A stretch of DNA of 64,000 bases from Terriglobia bacterium (GTDB lineage Bacteria; Acidobacteriota; Terriglobia; Bryobacterales; Bryobacteraceae). The position numbers and the translations under genes were made by a program. Below are positions 25,611 through 35,585 of the stretch, piece after piece; position 1 is the stretch's first letter, and each line of letters begins with the position of its first letter. The stretch lies in contig JAJPIT010000080.1 of NCBI GenBank assembly GCA_021324615.1, positions 48,511-112,510 on the forward strand, in the 5' to 3' direction. Under the pieces are notes generated by a model, which was not told the DNA's origin, searched no databases, and was given only the letters and a program-made list of their open reading frames with translations.

Positions 25611-27083
25611 ATGGCCTTTTCGCGAAAAACCTTGGCCGCCGCGGCCCTGATCGCGGCGATCGCCGCCGCCGGCGCCTGGACGGCGAATCGTTGGGCGGCG
25701 TCGGCTCTGCAACGCGCCATTCGCCGCCGCCTGAGCCCTCAGGTGCAGATCCAAAGCCTTCACATTCGGGTCTTTCCCTCCATTCGAATTGAAGCCGGCC
25801 AGATCGCCGCACCCGCCCGGCACATCTCGATTCAACGCGTAACCGCCGAAACCGGCTGGATAGCCGCCTTTGCGGGCCACCTCCGGCAGCTCCGGCTGGA
25901 AGGATTGCGAGTCACCATTCCGCCCCGCGGCCGCGCCGCCGGCCTCCATCCCGGCCCAGCGCCGCGCGGGCGCCGTATCACCGTGGATCGCCTGACCGCC
26001 GATGACGCCATCCTCGAAATTATGCCGAAACAGCCCGGCAAACCGCCCCTCGAATTCGATCTGTACCGTCTGACGATTCACGGCGCGGGCGCGGACCAGG
26101 CGATGTCTTTCGAAACCGTCCTTAAGAACGCGCGGCCGCCCGGCGAAATTCACAGCAGCGGCAGGTTCGGCCCGTGGAACTTCCAGGAGCCCGCCGCCAC
26201 GCCCGTTTCCGGCTCCTACCTCTTCCGCGGCGCCGATTTGAGCGTCTTCAAGGGAATCGCCGGCACGCTTTCCTCAAGCGGCGACTATCATGGCACGCTC
26301 GACCACATCGAAGTCGACGGCTCCAGCGATACGCCCGATTTTACGGTGCTCGCCGGCGGGCATCCCGTCGATCTGGCCTGCCGGTTTCACGCCATCGTAG
26401 ACGGCACCGACGGTAATACCTATCTCCAACCGGTGTCCGGCCGCTTCGGCGCGACCACCGTGCTGGCGCGCGGCAAAATCGTGCGCCAGGAGGCGATCCC
26501 CGGCCGTCTGGTGGCGCTGGACGCAACCGTCGACGATGGAAGGCTGGAAGACATCCTGCGCCTGGTGCTGAAGCCGGCCGCGGTGATGACCGGCGCCGTG
26601 AGCTTCCAGACCACGATCATCATCCCGCCGGAGGACGTCGATGTGACGCAAAAACTGCAACTGGACGGAGCCTTCACCGTCGCCCAAGCGCGCTTTTCCC
26701 GGCTCAACGTGCAGGAAAAAGTGAACGAGCTGAGCCACCGCGCCCGCGGCCAGCCGGAGATGGGCGACAGCGGCGAGGTCGCGTCGAACTTTCGCGGGCG
26801 ATTCCAGCTCAACCGCGGCGTGATGACCTTCACCGCTCTGGACTTCGAAGTTCCCGGCGTCCGCGTCAGCTTGAGCGGAACCTATGGTCTTCTGACCGAA
26901 CGCCTGGACCTGAGCGGCCGCGCCGCCTTGCAGGCCAAGTTATCGCAAACCACCACCGGCTGGAAATCCGCGCTGCTCAAATTCCTCGATCCGTTCTTTG
27001 AAAGGAACGGCGCCGGAGCCGTCATCCCCATTCACATCGGCGGAACCTCGCGCTCCCCGCATTTCGGGCTGAAAGGCGGATAG
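25611..27083 (+). CDS. AsmA-like envelope protein
   Basis: This is 490 residues from ATG 25611, chosen over GTG 25593 because GAGG lies 5-8 nt before it. One N-terminal membrane helix (about residues 8-25) is followed by a long periplasmic region of repeated beta strands. The C-terminal part, with G-R-F-Q-L-N-R-G-V-M-T-F and V-P-G-V-R-V-S-L-S-G-T-Y, is the AsmA C-terminal type. AsmA relatives bridge inner and outer membranes and may move phospholipids. The last 52 bp overlap the convergent crotonase gene. Confidence 0.75.
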   Translation: MAFSRKTLAAAALIAAIAAAGAWTANRWAASALQRAIRRRLSPQVQIQSLHIRVFPSIRIEAGQIAAPARHISIQRVTAETGWIAAFAGHLRQLRLEGLRVTIPPRGRAAGLHPGPAPRGRRITVDRLTADDAILEIMPKQPGKPPLEFDLYRLTIHGAGADQAMSFETVLKNARPPGEIHSSGRFGPWNFQEPAATPVSGSYLFRGADLSVFKGIAGTLSSSGDYHGTLDHIEVDGSSDTPDFTVLAGGHPVDLACRFHAIVDGTDGNTYLQPVSGRFGATTVLARGKIVRQEAIPGRLVALDATVDDGRLEDILRLVLKPAAVMTGAVSFQTTIIIPPEDVDVTQKLQLDGAFTVAQARFSRLNVQEKVNELSHRARGQPEMGDSGEVASNFRGRFQLNRGVMTFTALDFEVPGVRVSLSGTYGLLTERLDLSGRAALQAKLSQTTTGWKSALLKFLDPFFERNGAGAVIPIHIGGTSRSPHFGLKGG

Positions 27084-27655
27084 CGCAACAACTGCCGCAA
27101 CGCCGCGGGATTGGCGTTGGCCACCGCCATGGCGATCTCGCTGGCGCGGTCGTCCAGCTCGAAGGCCGGCGCAACCTGATGAATTAATCCCCAGGCCAGC
27201 GCCTCCGGCGCCGAAAACACGCGGCCGGTGACCGCCAGTTCGGTGGCGCGGCGCCGCCCCACGGCACGCGCCACCGCGGCGAAGGCGCCCTCCCCCGATT
27301 TGCCTTCGCGGATCGCCGTCAGGCCGAAGCTGGTCCCCTGCGCCGCGATCGCCACATGTGCGTTGGCCACCAGCGCAAGCCCTCCGGAAATGGCGACACC
27401 CTGCACGGCCGCGATGATCGGCTTGCCCACGCCGCCGCCGATGGAAAACAGCGCGTCGTCTTCCGGCTCGGCCGCGGCGCAGAACACCGGACCGTCGGCT
27501 TCGAGCAGAATCGCCCCAACCGCCGGATCGCCGTCCGCGTTCCGGATTTCCCGCAGCAGCTCGCGGCAGGCCGGCGCATCCAGCATATTGCGCTTTTCCG
27601 GCGCGGCCAGCGCGATGCGGCACAACCGGCCATCCTGCTCGATCCGCAGCGTCAC
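27032..27655 (-). CDS. Enoyl-CoA hydratase/isomerase (crotonase) family protein
   Basis: The 207-residue product is short for the family (about 255). It has A-A-P-E-K-R-N-M-L-D, the segment A-V-Q-G-V-A-I-S-G-G-L-A-L that forms the oxyanion hole, and a later G-R-V-F-S-A-P-E-A-L-A-W-G-L-I. The usual Glu-bearing loop after F-G-L is changed to T-A-I-R-E-G-K, so catalytic residues are unclear. The GTG start overlaps the carboxyltransferase stop (GTGA). With an MCC-type beta subunit next to it, a methylglutaconyl-CoA hydratase role in leucine breakdown is a reasonable guess, no more. Confidence 0.75.
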   Translation of the reverse strand: MTLRIEQDGRLCRIALAAPEKRNMLDAPACRELLREIRNADGDPAVGAILLEADGPVFCAAAEPEDDALFSIGGGVGKPIIAAVQGVAISGGLALVANAHVAIAAQGTSFGLTAIREGKSGEGAFAAVARAVGRRRATELAVTGRVFSAPEALAWGLIHQVAPAFELDDRASEIAMAVANANPAALRQLLRYPPFSPKCGEREVPPM

Positions 27656-29250
27656 AAGGTTTCTATCGCCAGATGCCGGCGATTTCCATAGGCCACGGCC
27701 GCCTCCAGCGCGAACGACAGCACGCGCCGCGTCTCAAGCGGATCGAGAATCGCATCGACGTGGCCGCGCGCGGCGGCGTAGCGGGCGTCCAGCCAGCGCT
27801 CATAATCGGCGCGCGTCTGCTCGATGCGCTGCTCCAGCTCCTCCGGGACCGGCTGGCCGTTCTCCTTGTACCGCGCCAGCTCCGGCCCGTGGACGGCCTG
27901 CACCGCGGCATCGCCTTCCATCACCCCGATGCGCGCCGTCGGCCAGGCGAAGGTGAAGTTCGGATCGAAGCCCTGGCCCGCCATGGCGTAATATCCCGCC
28001 CCGCTGGCGTGATTGAGCGTCAAAACAATTTTCGGAACCGTCGCGCAGGCCATCGATTCGACCATCTCCGCGCCCGCCCGGATGATGCCTTCGCTTTCGG
28101 CTTCCGCGCCCACCATGAACCCGGAAACATCCTGCAAATACAGCAGCGGAACGCCGTGCCGCTCGGCGTTTTCGACAAAATAGGCCACCTTGCGCGCCGA
28201 TTCGGTATAAACGATCCCGCCAATCCGGGGCCCGCCGGCGGTCTTCAAAAATCCGCGGCGGTTGGCGATCACCCCAAGATTGCGCCCGTGCAGCCGCGCG
28301 TGTGCGCACAGCATCTCCGGCGCATGCTCCGGCTGGAATTCGAGATAATCCGAGCCGTCCACGATCCGCGCGATCACTTCCTCCACGTTGTAGGGCAGCC
28401 GGTGATCGGAGGGCAGCAGATCGTAGAGACCCTCGGCCGGCTTGGCCGGCGGGCTGCCCCGCGGGGTCTCGGCCGGCGCCGGCAGCTCCCGCGCCAACTG
28501 CCGGATCAGCTCCAGGCAGGCCGCATCGTCTTTGGCCGAATAGTGCGCCACGCCGCTGGTCCGCGTATGCAGGCTGGCCCCCCCGAGCGACTCCGCGTCC
28601 ACCACCTGCCCCACCGCGCCCTTCACCAGATTCGGCCCGCCCAGCCCCATGAAGCTGGTCTTTTCCACCATGATGATCACGTCGGAAAGCGCCGGCAGAT
28701 ACGCGCCGCCGGCGATGCACATGCCCATCACCGCCGCGATCTGCGGGATCTTCAGCTTCCTCCGCATCAGCGAGTTGTAATAGAAAATCCGCGCCGCCCC
28801 ATACTGGCCGGGAAAAATTCCGTCCTGATAGGGCAGATTCACGCCGGCCGAATCGACCAGGTAAACGATCGGCAGGCGGTTGCGCATGGCGATCTCCTGC
28901 GCGCGCAGAATCTTGTGAATCGTCTCCGGCCACCACGCTCCGGCCTTCACCGTGGCGTCGTTGGCGACGATCACCGAGGGCCGCCCTTCGATGCGCCCCA
29001 CGCCGGTAATCACGCCGGCCGCCGGCGCCTGGCCCTCGTAGCGGTCGTAGGCGATCAATAAACCAATTTCCAGCAGCGATGTTCCCGGATCGATGAGCTT
29101 CTGCACGCGCTCCCGCGCGGTAAGCTTGCCTTCCCGGTGCTGTTTGTCAATCTTGCCGGCGCCGCCGCCGCTCCGGAGCCGGTCTTCAAGGTCCTGAAGC
29201 GAGGCGACCAGCGCGCGCATGTGGTCGGCGGGCGTTTGGGTCACTAACAA
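27652..29250 (-). CDS. Acyl-CoA carboxylase carboxyltransferase (beta) subunit, methylcrotonyl-CoA type
   Basis: The 532-residue product is a full-length biotin-dependent carboxyltransferase. It shows L-T-A-R-E-R-V near the start, V-D-S-A-G-V-N-L-P-Y-Q with I-F-P-G-Q-Y-G and I-P-Q-I-A-A-V-M-G-M-C-I-A-G-G-A-Y-L-P, then G-G-A-S-L-H-T-R-T-S-G-V-A-H. The N-L-P and F-P pattern is closer to methylcrotonyl-CoA carboxylase than to propionyl-CoA carboxylase. A C-terminal half follows with the acyl-CoA site A-G-Y-Y-A-M. The biotin carboxylase alpha subunit is not in the window. It is translationally coupled to the crotonase gene. Confidence 0.88.
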   Translation of the reverse strand: MLVTQTPADHMRALVASLQDLEDRLRSGGGAGKIDKQHREGKLTARERVQKLIDPGTSLLEIGLLIAYDRYEGQAPAAGVITGVGRIEGRPSVIVANDATVKAGAWWPETIHKILRAQEIAMRNRLPIVYLVDSAGVNLPYQDGIFPGQYGAARIFYYNSLMRRKLKIPQIAAVMGMCIAGGAYLPALSDVIIMVEKTSFMGLGGPNLVKGAVGQVVDAESLGGASLHTRTSGVAHYSAKDDAACLELIRQLARELPAPAETPRGSPPAKPAEGLYDLLPSDHRLPYNVEEVIARIVDGSDYLEFQPEHAPEMLCAHARLHGRNLGVIANRRGFLKTAGGPRIGGIVYTESARKVAYFVENAERHGVPLLYLQDVSGFMVGAEAESEGIIRAGAEMVESMACATVPKIVLTLNHASGAGYYAMAGQGFDPNFTFAWPTARIGVMEGDAAVQAVHGPELARYKENGQPVPEELEQRIEQTRADYERWLDARYAAARGHVDAILDPLETRRVLSFALEAAVAYGNRRHLAIETL

Positions 29251-29278
29251 TTATGTTAGCGGTGATCCGCCCGCGCCA

Positions 29279-29581
29279 TCAACGCGCGCCGCCCGCGATC
29301 GCCCCGACGATCAGGAACGGCTCGCGTCCCTCGGCCACCGCCGCCGGCAGCGGCGCCTCCGGCGGTTCGTGCGAAAGATCCTGGGAACAGGCGAAAAACC
29401 GCACAAACGGGCGCCGCCGCAGCGTGACGTGATCGCGAATGGCGCCGCATAACACCGGATATTGCCGCTCCAGCGCATCCAGAATCGAGCGCTGCGTCAC
29501 CGGCCCGGCGACCTCCACCACAACCTCGCCCGAAACCCGCGCCAGCGTCCGCAAATGCGCGGGAAGCACCACCCGGATCAT
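29279..29581 (-). CDS. MoaD/ThiS-like ubiquitin-fold protein with GG-Ala-Arg tail
   Basis: This 100-residue product is hidden in a longer frame of another reading. It has the beta-grasp pattern [12 protein letters not shown] and ends in A-I-A-G-G-A-R. MoaD and ThiS proteins carry sulfur as a thiocarboxylate on a terminal Gly-Gly. Here two extra residues follow the GG, so trimming would be needed before activation. The ATG overlaps the TGA of the BNR-repeat gene (ATGA), so both are made together. Sulfur carrier or modifier function is inferred from the fold. Confidence 0.75.
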   Translation of the reverse strand: MIRVVLPAHLRTLARVSGEVVVEVAGPVTQRSILDALERQYPVLCGAIRDHVTLRRRPFVRFFACSQDLSHEPPEAPLPAAVAEGREPFLIVGAIAGGAR

Positions 29582-30747
29582 GCCAGCGTCTGCACTTCCA
29601 CCGAAAGAACCGCGGGAAGATCCCGCACAATCGGCGACCACGTCTCGCCCCCATCCGGCGAGGCGTAAATTTGTCCGCCCGTCGTGCCGAAATACACGCC
29701 GCAGGAATCGAGCGAATCGACCGCCATCGCGTCGCGCAACACGTTCACATAGCAATCGCGCTGCGGAAGGCCCTTGCTCAACGGCTCCCACTCGCCGCCG
29801 CCGGTCCTGCTGCGGTAGACCTGAAGTTTTCCGCCGGGCGGAAAGTGTTGCGAGTCGCTCTTGATCGGCACCACGAAAACGGTTTCCGGCTCGTGCGCAT
29901 GAACGTCGATCACAAAGCCGAATCCTCTTAGATCGAAGACGCGCGTCTTGCCTTCTTGATCGGGATAGACCGCCTGATCCCCCGGCAGATTGCCGCTGAT
30001 GTCGCGCCACTGCTCGCCCGCATTGTCGCTGCGCAGAACGTTCCAGTGCTTCTGCATGAACAGCACTTCCGGGCGCGAAGCATGCAGCGCCATGTGATGA
30101 ATGCAGTGGCCGATCTCCGCGGTGGGATCGGGCAAAAACGGCGAATAAAGCCCTTTGGTGATCGGTTTCCAGCTCTGGCCGCCATCGTCGGTGCGGAAGG
30201 CGCCCGCCGCCGAAATCGCGGCGTAGATCCGCGCCGGATTCTTCGGATCGACAAGGATGGTGTGCAGGCACATCCCGCCCGCGCCGGGCTGCCATTTGTT
30301 TCCAGTGCTGTGCCGGCGCAAGCCCGGCATCTCCTGCCAACTCTTGCCCCCGTCGGTGGTGCGGAAAATCGCCGCGTCCTCCACGCCCGCGTAGACCGTA
30401 TCGGGATCCGCCAGCGACGGCTCCAGATGCCAGACGCGCTTGAACTCCCAGGGATGCGGCGTGCCGTCGTACCACTGATGGGTTCCCGTCTCGCCCTCGT
30501 AGGCGAACTTGTTGCCCACGGGCTCCCATGTTTTTCCGCCATCGTCGGAACGCTGCAGCAGTTGCCCGAACCATCCCGTCGATTGCGAGGCGTAGATCCG
30601 GTTTGGATCGGCCGGTGATCCTTTCATGTGATAAATCTCCCAGCCGGCGAAAAACGGCCCTTGGATCGTCCAATCCTTGCGTTTGCCGTCGGCCTCCAGC
30701 ACGAACGCCCCTTTTCGGGTGCCGGCCAACACTCGCACTTTGCTCAT
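29578..30747 (-). CDS. BNR/Asp-box (sialidase-like, Ycf48-like) propeller protein
   Basis: The 389-residue product lacks a signal peptide and has several Asp-box repeats of the form [23 protein letters not shown] and S-P-D-G-G-E-T-W, marking beta-propeller blades. Sialidase catalytic residues (Arg triad, Tyr) are not obvious, so enzyme activity is not claimed. A GGGAGAA ribosome site precedes the ATG. It is coupled by a 4-bp overlap to the MoaD-like gene, a pairing that suggests a joint function in protein modification or sulfur transfer. The 146 bp upstream to the next gene hold no further gene. Confidence 0.78.
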   Translation of the reverse strand: MSKVRVLAGTRKGAFVLEADGKRKDWTIQGPFFAGWEIYHMKGSPADPNRIYASQSTGWFGQLLQRSDDGGKTWEPVGNKFAYEGETGTHQWYDGTPHPWEFKRVWHLEPSLADPDTVYAGVEDAAIFRTTDGGKSWQEMPGLRRHSTGNKWQPGAGGMCLHTILVDPKNPARIYAAISAAGAFRTDDGGQSWKPITKGLYSPFLPDPTAEIGHCIHHMALHASRPEVLFMQKHWNVLRSDNAGEQWRDISGNLPGDQAVYPDQEGKTRVFDLRGFGFVIDVHAHEPETVFVVPIKSDSQHFPPGGKLQVYRSRTGGGEWEPLSKGLPQRDCYVNVLRDAMAVDSLDSCGVYFGTTGGQIYASPDGGETWSPIVRDLPAVLSVEVQTLA

Positions 30748-30892
30748 ATATTCTCCCGTTCCTGGATTTCCTGGTTCTGCTTCCCAAGTGAAGACGGCCG
30801 AGCCCCCGCGGATTCGACAATCGCCCGAGAAATTCTTTTTGCACGCTAACAGGCTGGACCAGCCCGGCGCAACCTGAGCCGGCCGCCGCCAT

Positions 30893-32443
30893 TCAGCGGC
30901 TCAGCGATTCGATCTCTTCCGCCAGCTCCCGCCGCGCCGCCTCCAGCGCCGCCGGGTCGCGGGTCCAGTTCCGCCAATCCGGCGCGATCCTTCGCGCGCG
31001 CTCCAACGCCCAATCGCCCGCGCCGCGCTTCTTCAGAATTTCGACGTATTCGTAATCCTGAATCCCCTGCCGGACCTGCTTCAGCCGCATCGACGCCACC
31101 ACGCCCGGAACACCGATCTTCGATCCCGGATAGACCAAAACTCCTTCGCCCGGATAATTATTCGCGCTGAAAACGCCCGCATTGTTCACCTGATTCCACG
31201 GATCGTCATTCCAGCGGTCAATCCGCCAGTACAGCAGCCCGGTCAAGCCCAGCGTCTGGCTGAGAAATCCCGCTTGCAGCCGCACATCGATCGGATCGAA
31301 ATCGATGGTCCATTTCGGCGAATATCCATCCTGCACCAGGGTGTTGTACGACCAGATCTCGGCGCCGTGCGCGCGCGCCTCCGCGATTCGCTCCCGCGCG
31401 CCGTCGTACATTTTGGGAAGCACCACCCAGATATCCACCGCGCCGAACAGCTCAGGCGCCGGCGTCATCACCATCAGGTTCTTGATCCCGGCGGCGTGCA
31501 TGTTGGCGCCCCAGACAACGATATCGTCATATAAATTACGGCAGGCGTCGATCTCATCGGCGGTGTAATTGACCACCAGAAGGGACTTGTCATGCGGCGC
31601 TTTCGCCTTGCGGAACTCCGCGGCCGAGGGAGGCTGCTTCATGGTGCAGTGCCCGTTCTCGGCACCGCTCCACAGCCCGGTAGTCGTCAGGTTGAGGCCG
31701 AATTTGCGAATCAACATCGGCTCCTGGCGCGGCTCCACCGTTTGCGGCATCACTTTGTGCCGCAGCAGTTCCTCTACCCCAGCTTCATCCAGCGGATTCC
31801 AGGCTTGAAACAGGCTTTTCAGAGTGGGCGCAAGAGGCAACGCGAAGTTCCAGACCCTCAGCTTCACTGGAACGGAAACGGCGCCCTGGTCCGAGGAAAT
31901 TTGGATCGAGCCCGAATAAGCTCCCGCCGCCGCGTCCTCCGGAACGTAGAGGTCCACCCAGACCGGCTGATTCTTTTTCGCCTCCACGCGAAACGGATCT
32001 TTGTACGGGATCAGCGGATCGGGATACCAGCCCGGCCCGTGCGAGGAGTTCGATCCATGCCAGTTCGGGCTGGCGCGATCGACATAGACGTAATGTTCAA
32101 TATAAAGACGGAAGTTGCCAGCCGCGATGGCGTGACCGCCCGCCTTGAGCTCGGACGCCGCCAGCCGGACATTGGTCAATCCGCCGGCGGGCGCCTGCAT
32201 CACGATCTCAAAGGCCGCATATTCCCGCCGCGCCGCCGCTAATTCCGCCTGCGTTGCCGCGCCGGGTTTATCCATCGGGCCGGTTCGATCCAGACTCGAA
32301 GTGACCCAAACGGGAAACGCCGCCGACGGAACGCCCAACAGGAGGGCCAGAAACAGGCCGGCAATCACGCAAGACTGCCGGCACGCGGCTGGCCATTTCC
32401 GGGCAAGGCTGACGGCGATGGATTTAAAGACCCGGAAATACAA
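30893..32443 (-). CDS. Secreted DUF4091 (GH123-like) protein
   Basis: The 516-residue product has an N-terminal hydrophobic signal segment after a basic stretch (about residues 25-42). A beta-sandwich part with F-E-I-V-M-Q-A-P and [17 protein letters not shown] follows, then a TIM-barrel-like region with [10 protein letters not shown] and [11 protein letters not shown], which is characteristic of DUF4091. Related GH123 enzymes cleave N-acetylgalactosaminides. Substrate is unknown. A hairpin (30874-30904) covers the stop codon but no T-run follows. Confidence 0.78.
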   Translation of the reverse strand: MYFRVFKSIAVSLARKWPAACRQSCVIAGLFLALLLGVPSAAFPVWVTSSLDRTGPMDKPGAATQAELAAARREYAAFEIVMQAPAGGLTNVRLAASELKAGGHAIAAGNFRLYIEHYVYVDRASPNWHGSNSSHGPGWYPDPLIPYKDPFRVEAKKNQPVWVDLYVPEDAAAGAYSGSIQISSDQGAVSVPVKLRVWNFALPLAPTLKSLFQAWNPLDEAGVEELLRHKVMPQTVEPRQEPMLIRKFGLNLTTTGLWSGAENGHCTMKQPPSAAEFRKAKAPHDKSLLVVNYTADEIDACRNLYDDIVVWGANMHAAGIKNLMVMTPAPELFGAVDIWVVLPKMYDGARERIAEARAHGAEIWSYNTLVQDGYSPKWTIDFDPIDVRLQAGFLSQTLGLTGLLYWRIDRWNDDPWNQVNNAGVFSANNYPGEGVLVYPGSKIGVPGVVASMRLKQVRQGIQDYEYVEILKKRGAGDWALERARRIAPDWRNWTRDPAALEAARRELAEEIESLSR

Positions 32444-32538
32444 ACAAGGAAGGCATGACGATTCTCTGGTTGAGGAAATCCCTTCCCCTCCTTCCCGCCG
32501 TCTTCCCCGCCCCGGTGAAGTGCCTCCCCGATTGAGGA

Positions 32539-34593
32539 TTACTGCCCCAGCTCCCTCAATAGCGGACCGGCGTCGTAGAGCTTCTTCAGCGACTCCGTCA
32601 TCGCCGCGGTGTGCACCGCCACCGCGCGGTTGCTCTCGATATCGTAAACGTAATCGCCCACCAGCGATTCGATATTGCCGTCAAAAATCAATCCCACGAT
32701 CTCGCCCTTGCCATTGATCACCGGCGAGCCGGAGTTGCCGCCGATAATATCGTCGGTACAGACGAAATTGAACGGCGTGGCGAGATCCAGCTTGGACAGT
32801 CCTTCGGCGAAGCGCGGCGGAAGATCGAAGGGGTGCTGGTGGTTGAAACCGGCGGACCGGTCGTACAGCCCGAAAAACGTGGTCTGGGGCGGCGCTTCCG
32901 TGCCGTTGTAGGGATAGCCCTTGACGGTTCCGTAGGACAGGCGCAGCGTAAACGTCGCGTCCGGATACGTGCTGCGGCCGTACACCGCGAAACGCGCGCG
33001 CCCGAGCTGCTCGCCGCCGCGCTGCTCGACGCTCTCCACGTTATCCTGCATCCATTTGATGTATTCGCGGCGCAGCGGATCAAGCTGGCGGGCCAGCACG
33101 ATCATCGGATCGGTGGACGCCTTCACCGCCGCCTCCCCGCCCTCGACCAGTTTCTTGCGCGCCTCCGGATTTTCCAGCGATGTTCCGTTCACCAGCGCCG
33201 CCGCGGCCTGCTCGGGCGATCTCCCGCCGAGCACGATCTTCAGGAACGCGTCATCCGGTCCCATCTCCTTCAAATCGAGCCGCAAGGCGCCGGCGATGCG
33301 CGCAATTTCCATGTCCTTATAAACCGGCGCCGGCGAAAACAGATCGAAGCGCAGCGACTCCAGTTGCGAATCGTGATAGCCCGGCAGCCGCTGCCCGTCC
33401 GGCTTCTTGATTTCGGCCACGTATTGAACGATGGTCATGGCGATGCCCGCCAGCCGCGAATCCAGACCATGGAAAAAGCGCTCCTTGATGCGCGTCCGGG
33501 CCTTGCGTTCGGCCGCGGCGATCTCATCCCAGGCATTGCCGTACTTCGCTTTCAAATCGGGATTGGCGTCCACCGCCGCCTTGAATTTCTCTTCCTGCTC
33601 CCGCTTGGTCTGCATGATGCGGGGATTCCGCAATCCGCTCAGCATCCCTTCCATCGCCTTCTCGCTGTTGGAATAGTCGAAAATGTCGGTCTCCGCCTCC
33701 TGCGCGCGCGCCGGGCTGGCCGCCGAAAACGCCCGCAAAGTGGCGATGCGGCTCCCCAGCAAGGTCAAATAATCCGGCAGCACCTCATCGCGCTGAAATT
33801 CAAGCTGCGCCAGCGTATCCAGGCGCGAGGTCGAGCCGGGATTGCCGGACACAAACACCAGCTCGTTTTCCCGGGCGCCTTCCGGGTTCCACTTCAAATA
33901 ATCCGGCGTGTCGATCGGCTTGCCGTTTTCGTAGACGCGAAACAGCGCCATATCCAGGCAGTAGCGCGGATAGGTAAAATTATCCGGATCGCCGCCGAAG
34001 TACGCCGCCTGCTCCTCCGGCGCGAAGACGATCCGCACATCGGTGTACTTTTTGTACCGGTAGAGCCAGTATTCGCCGCCCTGATAGAGCGTGATCACGT
34101 CGCTGCGCAATCCCGTCTTCTCTGTGCTCTCCCGTTCGATCTGGGCGATGATCCTCCGCCGCGCGTCGAACTGCTGCTCCGGCGTTTTCGCCGCCTGCAC
34201 GGCCGCCTGGACCCGCTGCGTCACGTCCTCGGTCGACATCAGAACATTGACCTCCAGATCCGGCGACTTCATCTCCTCGGCCTGCGTGCGCGCGTAGAAT
34301 CCATCGCGGATATAGTTGTGCTCCGGCGTCGAATTTTTTTGCAACTGCCCGCGCGCGACGTGATGATTGGTCAGCAGCAGCCCGTGCGGGCTGACAAAGG
34401 ATCCCGAGCCTCCGTCGTTCAAGCGGACCGATGCCCGGCGCACGTGATCAAGCCACTCCTGGGTCAGCGTGTAGTGGTATTTTTCTTGAATCTGGCGGGT
34501 CGGAGGATGATCAAAGGTCCACATCCCTTCGTCGGCGGGAACCGGCGCGGCGAAGGCGGCCGCCAATACAGCCAGGGCGATCCAGTGCTTCAT
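32539..34593 (-). CDS. S46-family dipeptidyl peptidase (DPP7/DPP11-type)
   Basis: The 684-residue product has a signal peptide (about 1-20) and begins the mature part with D-E-G-M-W-T-F, typical of S46 enzymes. The chymotrypsin-like triad is visible: His in L-L-T-N-H-H-V near residue 75, Asp in F-G-G-D-P-D-N-F-T-Y-P-R-Y near 220, and Ser in G-G-N-S-G-S-P-V near 625. An extra helical domain lies between. These periplasmic enzymes remove dipeptides from the N-terminus of peptides. Length is normal. The residue setting S1 preference cannot be judged with certainty. Confidence 0.94.
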   Translation of the reverse strand: MKHWIALAVLAAAFAAPVPADEGMWTFDHPPTRQIQEKYHYTLTQEWLDHVRRASVRLNDGGSGSFVSPHGLLLTNHHVARGQLQKNSTPEHNYIRDGFYARTQAEEMKSPDLEVNVLMSTEDVTQRVQAAVQAAKTPEQQFDARRRIIAQIERESTEKTGLRSDVITLYQGGEYWLYRYKKYTDVRIVFAPEEQAAYFGGDPDNFTYPRYCLDMALFRVYENGKPIDTPDYLKWNPEGARENELVFVSGNPGSTSRLDTLAQLEFQRDEVLPDYLTLLGSRIATLRAFSAASPARAQEAETDIFDYSNSEKAMEGMLSGLRNPRIMQTKREQEEKFKAAVDANPDLKAKYGNAWDEIAAAERKARTRIKERFFHGLDSRLAGIAMTIVQYVAEIKKPDGQRLPGYHDSQLESLRFDLFSPAPVYKDMEIARIAGALRLDLKEMGPDDAFLKIVLGGRSPEQAAAALVNGTSLENPEARKKLVEGGEAAVKASTDPMIVLARQLDPLRREYIKWMQDNVESVEQRGGEQLGRARFAVYGRSTYPDATFTLRLSYGTVKGYPYNGTEAPPQTTFFGLYDRSAGFNHQHPFDLPPRFAEGLSKLDLATPFNFVCTDDIIGGNSGSPVINGKGEIVGLIFDGNIESLVGDYVYDIESNRAVAVHTAAMTESLKKLYDAGPLLRELGQ

Positions 34594-34666
34594 GACTTCA
34601 TTCCAACATAAAGCCGGCGGCGTAGTCCGGCTGACTGCCCCCGCCGGAATCCGCTAATTTGGACTG

Positions 34667-35548
34667 GTGGACGGAGTCATCGTTGTCGATAAGCCGCTCG
34701 GCTGGACGTCGCATGACGTGGTGAATAAGATGCGCCGCATCGCCGGGACGCGAAAAGTGGGGCATCTGGGAACGCTCGATCCGGGCGCGACGGGCGTTCT
34801 GCCTGTGGTGATCGGCCGCGCCACGCGCCTGGCGCAATTTTACACGCGAAACGACAAGGTATACGAAGGCGTGATCCGCTTCGGATTTTCGACCCGCACC
34901 TACGATGCCGCGGGCGAACCAACTTCACCGGAAACACCGGTCGCGCTCAATCGCGACATCGTCGAGGCGGCGCTCAGCAGGTTTCGCGGCGAGTTTGCGC
35001 AGACGCCGCCGCCGGTTTCCGCGAAAAAGATCGCCGGTAAACCCGCCTATGAGCTCGCCCGAAACAATCAACCCGTGCAGCTGAAGCCGGTGGCGGTGGA
35101 GGTCTACTCTCTCGATCTGCTGCGCGTCGAAGGCAGCGAGGCCGAGGTGCGCGTCCACTGCTCGGCGGGAACCTATCTGCGCGGCATCGCGCACGAAGCG
35201 GGCCAGATCCTGGGATGCGGCGCGCATCTGAAAACCCTGCGGCGTACCGCCTCCGGCGATTTCAAAATCGAAGCGGCGCGGACCCTGGAGGAACTGTCCG
35301 CGCTGGCCACCGCCGGAAGGCTGCACGAGGCGCTGATCCCCGCCGCCCAGCTTTTGCCCGAATTTCCGGTGGAAACGGTCGATTCCATCACCGCCGGCCA
35401 GATCCGCAACGGCCGCGACTTCCGCGTCTCGCCCTTTCACGCCCGCCGCGGCTCGCGCTACGTGAAAGCCGTCACGCCGCAAGGCGAGCTGATCGCCATC
35501 GGCGAGGCCCGTTTACCGCATCTTTGTCACCCGGTGCTGGTTTTATAA
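34667..35548 (+). CDS. truB: tRNA pseudouridine(55) synthase
   Basis: The 293-residue product starts at GTG 34667. It has K-P-L-G-W-T-S-H-D at the start, then G-H-L-G-T-L-D-P-G-A-T-G-V-L with the catalytic aspartate near residue 42, and Y-E-G-V-I-R-F-G. The RNA-binding segment C-S-A-G-T-Y-L-R near residue 163 and the C-terminal G-Q-I-R-N-G PUA-like part are present. It converts U55 to pseudouridine in the T-loop of tRNAs. It stands alone here and is not next to rbfA or infB as in many bacteria. Confidence 0.95.
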   Translation: MDGVIVVDKPLGWTSHDVVNKMRRIAGTRKVGHLGTLDPGATGVLPVVIGRATRLAQFYTRNDKVYEGVIRFGFSTRTYDAAGEPTSPETPVALNRDIVEAALSRFRGEFAQTPPPVSAKKIAGKPAYELARNNQPVQLKPVAVEVYSLDLLRVEGSEAEVRVHCSAGTYLRGIAHEAGQILGCGAHLKTLRRTASGDFKIEAARTLEELSALATAGRLHEALIPAAQLLPEFPVETVDSITAGQIRNGRDFRVSPFHARRGSRYVKAVTPQGELIAIGEARLPHLCHPVLVL

Positions 35549-35556
35549 ATAGACGG

Positions 35557-35579
35557 TTCGGGTATGCGAATTCGGGTAT
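35557..35579. repeat. 9-bp direct repeat upstream of the 35586 gene
   Basis: TTCGGGTAT occurs at 35557-35565 and 35571-35579, 14 bp apart, between truB and the next start codon. It could be an operator, but two short copies can arise by chance. Confidence 0.3.
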
Positions 35580-35585
35580 CCTAAT

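Noticed and set aside
25503..25611. TGA at the end of the YkgJ gene followed by an open frame with a C-A-E-C-K-I-C stretch, as if another selenoprotein
   Set aside because: The YkgJ protein is complete in length, no hairpin follows at the right distance, and the downstream gene has its own ribosome site.
29582..30892. Long extension of the MoaD-like frame to 537 residues
   Set aside because: The extension is an out-of-frame copy of the BNR gene; the MoaD-like ATG sits in an ATGA overlap.
30874..30904. 8-bp hairpin over the DUF4091 stop as a terminator
   Set aside because: No T-run follows and the stem includes coding sequence, so the evidence is too weak.
32611..34611. 666-residue plus-strand open frame
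   Set aside because: It mirrors the S46 peptidase gene, has no recognisable motif and is rich in Arg/His as expected for an antisense frame.
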